This document shows, in pieces, positions 11,012 through 20,546 of a stretch of 64,000 bases of DNA. The stretch comes from Cryphonectria parasitica EP155 (lineage: Eukaryota; Ascomycota; Sordariomycetes; Diaporthales; Cryphonectriaceae). The number at the start of each line of letters is the position of its first letter. Positions within the stretch are counted from its first letter, which is position 1. Both the position numbers and the translations under genes were made by a program. The notes under the pieces are model-generated. The model was not told the origin of the DNA and searched no databases. It was given only the letters and a program-made list of their open reading frames with translations. The DNA lies in NCBI RefSeq assembly GCF_011745365.1, contig NW_024468911.1:5078759-5142758 (forward strand), given 5' to 3'.

Positions 11012-11501
11012 GTTCAGTTGTATGGTGCCGCTCAACTTAGGAGGCTGGACGTTAAATTATGACAGCTATCATGACAGTCTCCAAAAGGGCGAGCAGAAAT
11101 CTCATGGACAATGAAATTATAATGCTTTGTGCTCAGTCCACATTCATGCAATAGAAGTGAGGTGTACATGCACTGATCCAATTTGAACGGCCGTTTGTCG
11201 TTTTGCTAATAGCGTGCATAGAGACTTTTGTCTTTCTGGAAGCATCACCAAAACCAACTTCAGGAATGCATCATGAGTCTGTGTGAAGTTCAAACGCAAT
11301 GTTATTTATCAATGCAATTATGCATAAACAATGCTGTGCCAATTCCCTACTTATGTACTTGAGAGGTAGGTTTGTTTTTGTGTCAAAATGAACAATGGCA
11401 GTCCATGAAGCTGCCTTTGCCATCAAACACCTTGCAACTGCAACTCTACCAATGAAAGGCAGTAATGATTGTTTCAGAAACATCGGGGATGATATCAAGA
11501 T

Positions 11502-11509
11502 TATATAAA
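11502..11509 (+). promoter_or_regulatory. TATA box of the small ORF at 11661
   Basis: TATATAAA lies about 150 nt before the ATG. It is followed by a CT-rich leader with repeated CATC, an arrangement common in strongly regulated fungal genes. Confidence 0.4.
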
Positions 11510-11660
11510 TGAGAGTTCGGACTGGTGTGTTCATCTCTCGGAAAGACATCCTCATCAAGCCTTCGAACATCACTTCCATCACTAACTTCATCTCTACAGT
11601 CACTGCACTCCCAATTTCCCAGTTTCCCAGCTTTCCAGAATCCAACAGGAATTCTTAAAA

Positions 11661-11813
11661 ATGTGCACTCAGATTATCGAGCTCTGGGAGTGCAACTGTG
11701 TGGCTAATACACGTGTCAACAAGTGCAAGACTAAATGTGGCAAGATTTTGGTCATGAGAGAGACCCGCCTCTACAATCTATGTGATGCGCACTCCACACC
11801 CAAGCCATGGTAA
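11661..11813 (+). CDS. Possible small cysteine-containing protein
   Basis: A 50-codon ORF starts MCTQIIELWECNCV and has six Cys with CxC and CxxxC spacing. It ends at TAA 11811-11813. The pattern MC...W.C.C...C...C resembles small cytosolic Cys proteins common in sordariomycetes, though I cannot name a family. Support comes from the TATA box at 11502, a pyrimidine-rich leader and AAAAATG at the start. An alternative model uses a donor at the end (GGTAAGAGG, about 11810) and an acceptor TGTAG near 11,884, replacing the last residues and continuing to a later stop near 11,985. There is no signal peptide. The surrounding DNA is AT-rich and gene-poor. Confidence 0.35.
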   Translation: MCTQIIELWECNCVANTRVNKCKTKCGKILVMRETRLYNLCDAHSTPKPW

Positions 11814-13112
11814 GAGGTAGTGAAGTATTGTGTTTAATAGCCAAGCTACTCAAGCAATGCTGTAAATGCTTTTTCTGAGTGTAGCTGGCTCCTCTCCGAA
11901 GTGTTTCAACGAACTCGAACAGGCATGTCGATAGTACAGGCAGGTCTGCGCTTGGACTTTAATGGTCAAATTATCCACTTTTGAACAGCAGTTATAGCTT
12001 TAGCCCATGGTGACATGTCTTGATAACTTTGAAGATTGTTTCATCTGCACTGATCATGTGAGACTTGGCTGCATTTTGTTTTTGTGTCTGGAGCAGAGCT
12101 ACCACAGCGCCTCCTTTGGACCATGCTTGGACCGCAAGAATATGGGTCTTCATGTCTATCAGAACACTGGGAACACCCGAGTTGTATATGCTGGAAAGTC
12201 ATGCACATTGCCAATGTTTTGGTAAAAGAATCCACACACCCGCTCATCAAGGAGCTCCGCATTAAGCATACTTCTGAGTAGATCCCGGACCATGCTCAAG
12301 AAAAGTGAAGCTTGGACTATTTGAGTAGTTTAGCAAGAAATTTGATGCAATCATGCAACTTCTAGAGAAGAGATCCAAACGTGCTATTGAAAAGCTTGAT
12401 GATCACAGCGGGCGCCTCTATAACAATACAATGACGTTTTTCACTCTTGGCACAGGATGTGCACATTTTTAAGCAATATTGAGTGGACATAACGCTCTCT
12501 TTGGATGCAGCGAGTTATTCATCATTCCAGTAACTTTTCCAGTAACTTATTTACAGTATCAGCAAGAAAAAGGGACTCCTTTTTTCGGATTATGCTGTCG
12601 TGATTTCAGTATTGGACTACGATCTATCCTTGTTATCCACCAGATGCGAGTATGTCCATCTCATAAATGGAAATGCCGCCTTGGGCGTAAGCAAAACAAA
12701 CAGGCCGACGGTTTTTTCATCCCTGCATTTTATATTGTGACTTTATGCGCATATAGATTGGCTATCCGTCAAAGCAGTGTCCAAGTTTCCAGGCACTGAG
12801 CTCTATGGCTAGCCCCATGGCCTAGTGTGTCGGAATTCATGTAACGCGTTGGGCATGGCTGAGGCGACTTGGTGAAACATGGGGAACAACAGCTTTACTA
12901 GTCAATTAGACCAGATGACACGTCAATGTTTTTGGGATCAGAACCTCCTCAATTTGGAATTCATATTTGTTTCGTATTTATAACCACATATACGCTTGGG
13001 TCATCATTTCCATATATCTTTTTCCTAGCTTTTGTGGCAACGTGAGCGTTCCTTCGGCCAGGAAGCTTTCATCCACCTCTTTCCTCTAGTCACTATTCAT
13101 ATCAGCACGGTC
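11814..13112. other. AT-rich intergenic, no supported gene
   Basis: Many stops occur in all frames. A minus-strand frame around 12,020-12,160 (starting MKTHILAVQAWSKGGAVV) is open for about 50 codons but has no recognisable homology. Confidence 0.35.
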
Positions 13113-14882
13113 ATGCTCGGCTTCCACTCCCTTGACCCGGTAAAGCTCCTGCCAGGGACCAGTAGCAGGAAGACAACAATATCCAGGCCCAAGCATACTG
13201 CTGCTGAGGGCACCCAGAAGACATTGACAAATGGATCTGTGAACTATCATGGCAACAACTCAAATCTTTCCGAAAGAGATGCCGGACCGGAGAAGACCAT
13301 AGTGCCGAAGCAGGAGACAACTCACGAGTCGGGGGGATACAAGGCAGACGGACATGTGGCAACATCCCGCCATCTCTCGGATCAAGCCAAGGCATATACA
13401 GAGCTTGGGCTACGCAATGAGGCCGAGGCTGGTACTGCATCAATCGGATGGACCATCCGTCCGGTCAAATCGAACCCCCCTCGCCCGGAGCCACCACGAA
13501 GATCATGCAGCAGCTCGTCGCTGGGCCATGATACGATTTGCATACCGTCCCGACCAGATGAGAGCCATATTGAAGCCGCTTCAACAAGCAGACCGGATGA
13601 GAGTTCTTACAACATGATCCCATACAGGCGAGATGCGAAGCTGGTCATCGCTTACCTTGTGCCTCTACCTCAGCCCAATGTGCAAAGCCAAGATGGTGTT
13701 ATTCCTCCAAGATATTTTCTTTATGTGCCACCGCCACCTCATCTGATGAAGCCGAAGCGCGGCGAGGAAGATCAAGTCCACAAGCTAAAGCGACTTCACC
13801 AGCAGAACGAGCGTCGTGCGGAGCCCAGAATATCCAATGGCAAGTGGGTTACAGCAAGGGGTATCCACGGCAGGATGACTAGGACGGCTGTCCGGTTTCT
13901 CGACACTCTCAAGGACGACAACATTACTTTCCTATCCCGCGTGCATCCGAGGACAGTGAGACACTTGGTTTTGATACACCCACAAGGTCTGTTCACCGGA
14001 CAGACTCCAAAGGAGTGGCTAAACGTATTCCGTGTGCAAATGCTAGATAGTAAGAAGAAGGCGATGAGGAATAGCATCATCAGCGCCGCAGCTTTCTTAC
14101 CTATGCTGGCAATCAACACTGCGGCTATGTTCTTCGCTGGTCAAGCAGAATTTGCTAGCATTGGGCTACTCCTGAGCGTCGGTGCATACCAGGTGGCCCG
14201 ACTAGTCACAACAAAACTGGGGCCCGACCCGAAGATGGTGGATATCACGCAGGAGGAGCTTATTGACGATGCGCAACAGATTTTGGGAAAGATATCAAAG
14301 CCACAGCAAGAGAAGGAAAGAACTCGGTTGAACATGGATCAAAACTCAAGTGAGAGGGAGAAGGGCGATGATGGGTCACCGGTCCGCGACAGGGAATTGC
14401 AGAATCATAGAGCCTGGATAGAGGATACCAGCGGCCGCGTCGGAATTCATCAAGTGAATCGCCAAAACATTGACCCAGTGGCGGGTGGCGCGGCCGAAGG
14501 CTTGAGTTTTCCATCTCGAACTGGCCATGCTGAGACTAAGCTGTACACCGTTCCACCAGGTTCTACGAAAGAAGAGAAGGACACGAGCCGCACACCCCCC
14601 AAGGTTGGTCAAGACTTCAAATTGACATTCTATCCGAGCCCAGCCATGAAGGTGATGGCACAGTATCTGCAGGAGATATGCCATTCCTGCAACAGTCACG
14701 TTTTTCCCAGCCCAGGTTCGGTACCCAGTGAACAGGATGTGCTGGCAGTATTGGGTTGGGAGCCGGAACCCAGGAGGCACGAGACTCATGAATCACAGGC
14801 AGAGGATGATGAGGCAAGGGAAATTCCAGGCTTCTTCTTTGTGGTCAAAAAGAAAATTGAACTGACAAAGGCTTGGCAATAG
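13113..14882 (+). CDS. Unknown protein with two central membrane segments
   Basis: A single exon of 589 aa starting at the first in-frame ATG (13113, TCATGC); the frame is open further upstream without ATG. Residues 1-190 are Ser/Pro/charged and probably disordered. A basic region (about 210-310) follows. Two adjacent hydrophobic segments (SIISAAAFLPMLAINTAAMFF and FASIGLLLSVGAYQVARLV) lie near 330-380. The remainder is charged and ends FFFVVKKKIELTKAWQ. The hairpin suggests membrane insertion. I recognise no family. The same frame continues open for another 247 codons after the TAG at 14880-14882, so this stop may be a nonsense mutation or a readthrough site. Confidence 0.6.
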   Translation: MLGFHSLDPVKLLPGTSSRKTTISRPKHTAAEGTQKTLTNGSVNYHGNNSNLSERDAGPEKTIVPKQETTHESGGYKADGHVATSRHLSDQAKAYTELGLRNEAEAGTASIGWTIRPVKSNPPRPEPPRRSCSSSSLGHDTICIPSRPDESHIEAASTSRPDESSYNMIPYRRDAKLVIAYLVPLPQPNVQSQDGVIPPRYFLYVPPPPHLMKPKRGEEDQVHKLKRLHQQNERRAEPRISNGKWVTARGIHGRMTRTAVRFLDTLKDDNITFLSRVHPRTVRHLVLIHPQGLFTGQTPKEWLNVFRVQMLDSKKKAMRNSIISAAAFLPMLAINTAAMFFAGQAEFASIGLLLSVGAYQVARLVTTKLGPDPKMVDITQEELIDDAQQILGKISKPQQEKERTRLNMDQNSSEREKGDDGSPVRDRELQNHRAWIEDTSGRVGIHQVNRQNIDPVAGGAAEGLSFPSRTGHAETKLYTVPPGSTKEEKDTSRTPPKVGQDFKLTFYPSPAMKVMAQYLQEICHSCNSHVFPSPGSVPSEQDVLAVLGWEPEPRRHETHESQAEDDEAREIPGFFFVVKKKIELTKAWQ

Positions 14883-15626
14883 CGGCAAAACCGTGACATC
14901 AAGAACGACCTCAGGAATGTAGCAATGAAAGCAGCCAAGTCTTGGAACGAGCATTGCCGGCGGTACACCAGAAGACCCAGGAAGCTGCAGAAGAAAAACG
15001 TCTCGAGATCTCATGATGCAGGCTTTAAAATCGAGAAAGCAACCAAAATCGCAGTCTCAGAGGAGCGACTGGCACCGGTCCGCACACAAGTCCACCAAAA
15101 GCAGGCCAGCAAGACGAAACGCAAAGGCCTCCACGACGGCTTCAGCAATAGCCCAGTTAAAACAACGGCCCTGAATAGAGTCTGTTTCTTCAAGGCCACA
15201 CAGAACAAGAAGCAGAACATGACAAATGCAAATGAAGAGACGAGGCCGCAGGCGGAAAGGACAAGGAGATCTGGAACAATGCATCAATATCTCAGCCGTG
15301 GGACCAGTGCTGCGAGACGCAGTCTGAAGACATGGAGTGATGCATTGAGAGAGCAAGTAAAGGCACCGATGAGAAACAGAAACTTGAGCGAGAAGAACGC
15401 CCATGCGGCTAAAACAACATGTAAGGGAACAACGCGGGTTGCTGCCTCTCAAGGTCATGAACCTATGACTGGGGCTGAGGGCTCAACAGGGATCAATAAC
15501 GGGACCGCGAAAGGCAATGATTCAAAGCGACGCCGTTTGTGGACCATTTTCCCACCTTGCATCGTCGCAGTCATGGGCAGGGCCACATCCAAAAAGGATA
15601 ACACAACGGAAGGTATCCAAGCTTGA
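14883..15626 (+). other. In-frame continuation of the previous ORF beyond TAG 14880-14882
   Basis: The frame stays open for 247 codons until TGA 15624-15626. Its composition is very basic (Lys/Arg/Thr-rich) with a final hydrophobic patch (FPPCIVAVMG). The first ATG in this part is at 14925. No donor/acceptor pair that removes the TAG is obvious. Read together with the preceding gene it would give an 837-residue protein. A single C-to-T change (CAG to TAG) would account for the break. Separate translation from 14925 is possible but less natural. Confidence 0.4.
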
Positions 15627-16770
15627 GAAGGGGCCTGCACAGGTTTTCAGCCTAGAACGGGCGCTTCAGGTCACCTTGACGAAAGAGAGCCCTGACTCTG
15701 GGCCAGGAGATGTTTCTACTATAATATTTGCTGCTCTACCGGTGGTGGAGGAGATAAGCCCGACGGTTTAGTCATCTTTCAACGTCGATTCACGTACCTA
15801 TCGACTACCATATGTCGTTGAACAGTATGACGAGTCTTGGTGGAAACAACCCTGACATATTATAATTCATGATTGATTACGGAAAAGAGATCCTATTGCA
15901 TGAGAAGAACAGATCATCACTGCCTCTTGCTAGAGGTGCCACAATGATGCAGAGCTACCAGCAATTACAAAGTTATAAGGAAAAGACTGGAGTCGGTGGT
16001 CAGCATGTCTTGGGCTCGAAGGACCCCAAGCAGCTGTAACACAAATGGTGCCTAAGCTTGTATTGGAGGTATCAGAAGCGATACACCAGTCTAGGAGAGA
16101 TGGCATCAGTGAATTCAAGGCAATGAGATTAGCACCCCAGTAGAATGCAATGGTAAATGATAAGCTGCGCCTAGTCAACATGAGGAGATTGAGTCTTGAG
16201 GGATTTGTAGCTTGCCAAAGAAATACTCAGAAAGATGGGGAAGGAAAGGACTAAACCAAAAGGATTGGCTATAGGAAGGCAAAACGGACAAGAATAGACA
16301 GCTTGAACGTGTTAGACGAATGATGAATGGTAATTCTACACGTAATGATCGTTTTCTACATGAAAATTCATTGGGACCTTAGGGGGAACACCCAGCGAAG
16401 GCTGTGAATACTAATTATGACATTCATTACTCAAGACACTGGGTTAGCCTCGCTTGATTGCTCACCCACTATCAATTGTTTCTGAGTCACAGGTCAAAGT
16501 ATCGTATGCTTTTCATCACCATCGCCTCTGATTGACTACTTAAGTATCTGAACCTGGTCATCATATAATTTACAAGCCTGTAGGCTCATGACTGATGAGT
16601 GCGAGTGATAACCAGTTCTGGCTTGTTCTTAACCTTCCAATAGCCCCATATAAGAACCAACAGCGACTTAGTATGCCCTTACGATGGTCCTCAGGCTCAA
16701 CCGAAATGAGGCGTTGGGCAGCTGAAAATAAGTCTTTCACGCCATTGCGAATATCAATCGAGCTCAGCAC
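15627..16770. other. Intergenic, one doubtful minus-strand ORF
   Basis: A minus-strand ORF at 15930-16181 (83 codons) starts MLTRRSLSFTIAF, with a CT-rich stretch just before it. It could encode a short secreted or membrane peptide, but nothing else supports it. Confidence 0.3.
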
Positions 16771-18084
16771 ATGACGCTTGAATATTCCTTTCTTCTCTTT
16801 ATCGCGGACATCGGATTCGTATCCACCATGACAACAATGAGGAAATCTATTCGTAGTGGGACCTCACACTATCCTCCCGAGCTCGTCTTCTGGCCGAAAT
16901 GGGAAGTACATCTCAGCACTGGGGAAATCATCCCGGAGCAAAGAGTCGCCCCCAGTTGGCAGATTCCTCTTGAGCAGAACGACTTTGAGATGAGCGACAG
17001 CTTATTGAGTAGTTCGATCTGCAAACCGTGGTCAACAAGACATTTTATAAGTAATTACGACCTGATGTTCATCCACAATTACGTTTTTGAGCACTGCGAG
17101 AATCCGGACGCCACGATTTATTACATTCATGAGGACTACCTTCCTTCAACCATAAACCTTGTTGAGCACGTCGCGATTCACGCCAGCGCATTGTCCATCA
17201 AGAAAGACGATCTTGACTGGGTATGGGGAACCCAGCTCCGATTCATCCTACGGAATTTCCCGAATGTTCGTTCGATCACCCTGGTTGCAACTACTGTCCT
17301 CAATACTGCAAGGCCTCCCACGTGTCCGTTGCCTTATGAGACAATCGATATTGAGGCCATCGATGTAAGCGATCGCAGGAGACTAGGTCTTGACGAAGGC
17401 CCTGGAGCTGTCAAGCTTTGTCCCGAGACCCAACAGCCCGGCAACTTCGTTATACAGACTTGGGAGGATTTAAGTCGCAGGTGGCCATCGTGGTCAAACA
17501 GGAAGCAGGCTAACACAAGATCGCCGGTGCTGACGGTCATGGGTATGATGTGTTTTGCCGAGGACTGGCACAACTTAGATCTGCAAGGCGAGCATGGGAT
17601 GTCATGCAAAGTTGTTGTGGAGAGACTGCCAGCAGCTCTCAGGACAGTCGCGAAGCAGCCTATATCCGGCCATAGAGTGGATAAAAAGCCATCTGTTCCA
17701 AGGATACCATCGATATACGCGCTTCAGACACACGACGCAACGGAATTAGGCATGAAGGGCAAGACAGCATTGAAAAGAGCGGTGTCGTCCCACACACGTA
17801 AGCCTAAAGGTTCAACAAGAGACAAAATTAGGGAGACGCTGCCTCTTGAGAGAACGGTCTCCATGCAATCTTTCAGACCGACATCACCACCCAAGATGTC
17901 CCTCGATGAGACGAATTTGGTGGACCAGATGCCGCCGAGATCTCCGACACTTCGGGAAGATGAGGCTGAGCTGATGTTACGGAGAACGAGGTCGACCTGT
18001 TCAACGAAAATAAAGCGATCATTTGCTTCACTGAAGGGCTTTAGAACTCAGAGCAATCTCACGCGACGGGAGTCGGGAACTTGA
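16771..18084 (+). CDS. Unknown protein, C-terminal half disordered and basic
   Basis: A single exon of 437 aa from ATG 16771. A second Met (residue 20, 16828) may be the real start, because residues 1-19 form a hydrophobic stretch not obviously part of a domain. The N-terminal half (about 20-290) is globular in character, with aromatic and aliphatic residues evenly spaced (FWPKWEVHLSTGE, DWVWGTQLRFILRNFPNVRS). This resembles proteins that describe land-plot or 2EXR-like folds, but no diagnostic motif is visible. The C-terminal 140 residues are Ser/Thr/Pro/Arg-rich, suggesting phosphorylation sites. Function is unknown. Its 3' end faces the GFA gene, 152 nt apart (convergent). Confidence 0.65.
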   Translation: MTLEYSFLLFIADIGFVSTMTTMRKSIRSGTSHYPPELVFWPKWEVHLSTGEIIPEQRVAPSWQIPLEQNDFEMSDSLLSSSICKPWSTRHFISNYDLMFIHNYVFEHCENPDATIYYIHEDYLPSTINLVEHVAIHASALSIKKDDLDWVWGTQLRFILRNFPNVRSITLVATTVLNTARPPTCPLPYETIDIEAIDVSDRRRLGLDEGPGAVKLCPETQQPGNFVIQTWEDLSRRWPSWSNRKQANTRSPVLTVMGMMCFAEDWHNLDLQGEHGMSCKVVVERLPAALRTVAKQPISGHRVDKKPSVPRIPSIYALQTHDATELGMKGKTALKRAVSSHTRKPKGSTRDKIRETLPLERTVSMQSFRPTSPPKMSLDETNLVDQMPPRSPTLREDEAELMLRRTRSTCSTKIKRSFASLKGFRTQSNLTRRESGT

Positions 18085-18236
18085 GGAAAGCCGGACGACG
18101 CTAGATAGTCACAATCCTATCATCTCTTCTTTCTTCTTCTTCTTTCTTTCCTCATATGCTTTTTGGATAGGGGTTTCTATGAAGCCAGGTACTCATGTCC
18201 TGGTGAGAATTTGGTCTACAAAGAGTTCGAAGACAC

Positions 18237-19364
18237 TCAGCCTATGTTGAAGTTGGGAGCATTCCCGTACTTCTCACGGGACCATTTCTCCATTCCCTCA
18301 GCAAGACTTTCGGCGAACTCAGGCGAGAACTTTTTCGCACTCTCAATATTTGCAAGCCTTCCCGCTCTCCAGGTCATCCACTTCTCAGCCAAGACTCCCT
18401 CTGGAGCTCTCAATAGTCCCACGGACACGTCGATGATCTGCTGCTCGGGTGTCGGAGTGCGTTCATCACACGAGTAGACCACAGTCGCGCCGCAAGTGCC
18501 ACAGAAGCCTCTCAGCACCCCCTCAGATGAAGCGAAGGTCTTCATAGTCCCGTATGGTGCAAGCTTTAGTGGCATGGGTGGCTGGATGTGAGCTCGCGGC
18601 ACAAAGGTCCACGCAGTGACAAGCGTTCCGCATTGGAGCCGGCAATCGTCACAAGGATCGAGGCAACCCAACCACTTGTTGTTATCCTTTGGAGAAATAT
18701 AGTTGGACAGGTACGGATCCTCTCTGATAGCAGGTGTCGTTGGTCGAGGAATCGTGAACGAGACACCACCACAGTGACACTCGGCGCGCAACGCCTCATT
18801 TCCCGCCTCGTCAAACTCCTGCATTGGAAGCTGGTCCTTGATCTTGGCCGACCACCAACCGCTATCGGGACCTGGATTCCAGACCTTGAGATCCCTGATG
18901 CTGAGCTTGGGTAAGAAGCTGAAAAGCCCCGAACCTCCCGTTGATCCTTCCGTAAAGCAATGTGTTTTGATCTGAAAGACATCCTCGCCGTGCTCTGCGA
19001 ACAGCGCGCTGGCCACAACCCATTCAGTTGCACCAGGGGCACTAGCATCGGCGCTGATCGGACCGACATCTCCAACATGACAGCCACACGTACTGCAAAA
19101 GAAGCGCTCGGCCTGGGCGTTGGCATGGCTATACCCAGTCATCTTGTGGAGGGACGAAGGTGGCGTGAACTTGAGTGAGACGCCCTGAGGGAGGGTCGTG
19201 TGAAAGATGCACAGCGTTCCATGGGTGTAGCGGCATATGCTGCAGTGACAGAGATGCACGGGAAGAGGGAGGTCGGAGGTCGGAATCTCGACGCTGTACT
19301 GCACAGCTTTACAATAACAAGCGGCCGAGAGGGTCTTGGTTGGGGAGCTGCTTGGATCTGCCAT
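18237..19364 (-). CDS. Double GFA (glutathione-dependent formaldehyde-activating/CENP-V) domain protein
   Basis: A single exon of 375 aa; ATG at 19364 (the GTG two codons upstream is not used). Two GFA repeats are visible. Repeat 1 (about 15-165) has CYCKAVQYSV, CHCSICR and FFCSTCGCHVG. Repeat 2 (about 190-345) has CHCGGVSFTIP, CDDCRLQCG and FCGTCGATVVYSCD. Each keeps the Cys set expected to hold two zinc ions in the mainly beta fold. Bacterial Gfa was proposed to add formaldehyde to glutathione; most fungal relatives are uncharacterised, so the catalytic role is not assured. Two-repeat versions are frequent in fungi. Its neighbours give no pathway clue. Confidence 0.9.
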   Translation of the reverse strand: MADPSSSPTKTLSAACYCKAVQYSVEIPTSDLPLPVHLCHCSICRYTHGTLCIFHTTLPQGVSLKFTPPSSLHKMTGYSHANAQAERFFCSTCGCHVGDVGPISADASAPGATEWVVASALFAEHGEDVFQIKTHCFTEGSTGGSGLFSFLPKLSIRDLKVWNPGPDSGWWSAKIKDQLPMQEFDEAGNEALRAECHCGGVSFTIPRPTTPAIREDPYLSNYISPKDNNKWLGCLDPCDDCRLQCGTLVTAWTFVPRAHIQPPMPLKLAPYGTMKTFASSEGVLRGFCGTCGATVVYSCDERTPTPEQQIIDVSVGLLRAPEGVLAEKWMTWRAGRLANIESAKKFSPEFAESLAEGMEKWSREKYGNAPNFNIG

Positions 19365-20546
19365 TGTCACCTCCAGTCGCGCGGGCAGAGTGAAATCTTT
19401 AGATACCTGGCTGATGATACGCTGAAAGAAGGTCGCGACTCGTGATCAGCTGGTCTATAGGAATGGAGGCTCTTCATATGGGACAACGGGCAACGACGAG
19501 AATCATTTGTTCCACATGAAGCGCGGGGTAGTCTCCCAAATTCTGAGTCACACCTAACATAGTTTATCTTGTTCGCGCTCAGTGAGTGAGACTGGCTTGT
19601 CACTAAGGCTACTGTGGCTGACGTTAATGCGCCCCTCAAGTTGCTAGCGGGGCAAATTACAGTGAAGTAAAGATAAAGGTAAAAGTAGGTACAACGGAGT
19701 GACGCCTGTATACAATAGGAATGTATAGAGAATCAAGCGAATGTAACTTACACTTCTCAACTCGCTCTGTGATCAGTTCTCAAGCAGGGTGAAATCTGCT
19801 AAGTGAATGACTTGAGGCAGAGATCCGGCACTGACACAACTGAACGTCCAGTTCGTGGCGACAGGCATCATCTTCAGTCCTTCGTCGTTGATTATTTTGA
19901 GAGAAAGTTCAACAGCAAAAAGCATCTGTTACTCCTGTGCTCATCTGCACTTGATCACTTCGTAGGGCATGGGCAAAAAGCCAGCATGCTCGTCGTCCAG
20001 ATAGATGAAGGGCTGCTGCCTGAGCTGACAGCAAATAAAAGTCGGTGCCGAGGCGATTAGTGAGTAACCCCGTAGCTGTTTGGATGGACACCTTTTTTTT
20101 CTTTTCTAAGTCTGTCATCGGCTCATGGGAATCTCAAACAAATCTAACTGACCGTTTAAGCCGTGGCTGAACTGGCTGGATAGCGAATCTGAAAGTGCCA
20201 GAACAAGAAGAAAAAGAAGAAGAAAAATCGTGATATGGCTCAGCCCTTAAAAAAATGCACAGCACAACAAGGTGACTCCCCCTCTCTACTTAGTCATAAA
20301 TCGTAGCAAGCTGCCGGCTCGGCGAGCGAAACGCTGCCGAAAGCGGCACCGACAGCGGCAAGTATTGGTGCGATTCACCCATCTTCGGCTCCGGGTTTAG
20401 CTGGGGAATGACGGCTCTCTCTTTTTGCAACGTCCAAAACAATTCTTTTTTGTTTTGACTTCAGATTTAAATTCCCTTTTCCCAGATAGGGGCGTCAAGT
20501 TTTTCTTCTCCAAGTTCTTGCTCAGCAGCGCCATCTACAAGAAGTC
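19365..20546. other. Divergent promoter region between the GFA protein and the MFS transporter
   Basis: No supported gene is seen. T- and CT-rich tracts near 20,090-20,110 and 20,410-20,480 precede the MFS ATG. The divergent arrangement would allow shared control. Confidence 0.45.

Larger units (their letters stand above)
9108..11660. other. Long gene-poor stretch, AT-rich on the right
   Basis: Immediately right of 9107 is the P450 promoter. From about 10,400 the sequence is AT-rich, with many stops in all frames and no recognisable domain. Short palindromes occur near 10,990-11,085. This may be decayed repeat DNA, but I cannot identify an element. Confidence 0.4.

Noticed and set aside
12007..12262. 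Overlapping ORFs on both strands around 12.1 kb as transposase remnants
   Set aside because: I looked for transposase or reverse-transcriptase motifs and found none.
15930..16181. 83-codon minus-strand ORF with a hydrophobic start
   Set aside because: Too little evidence; mentioned only as a doubtful candidate in the intergenic note.
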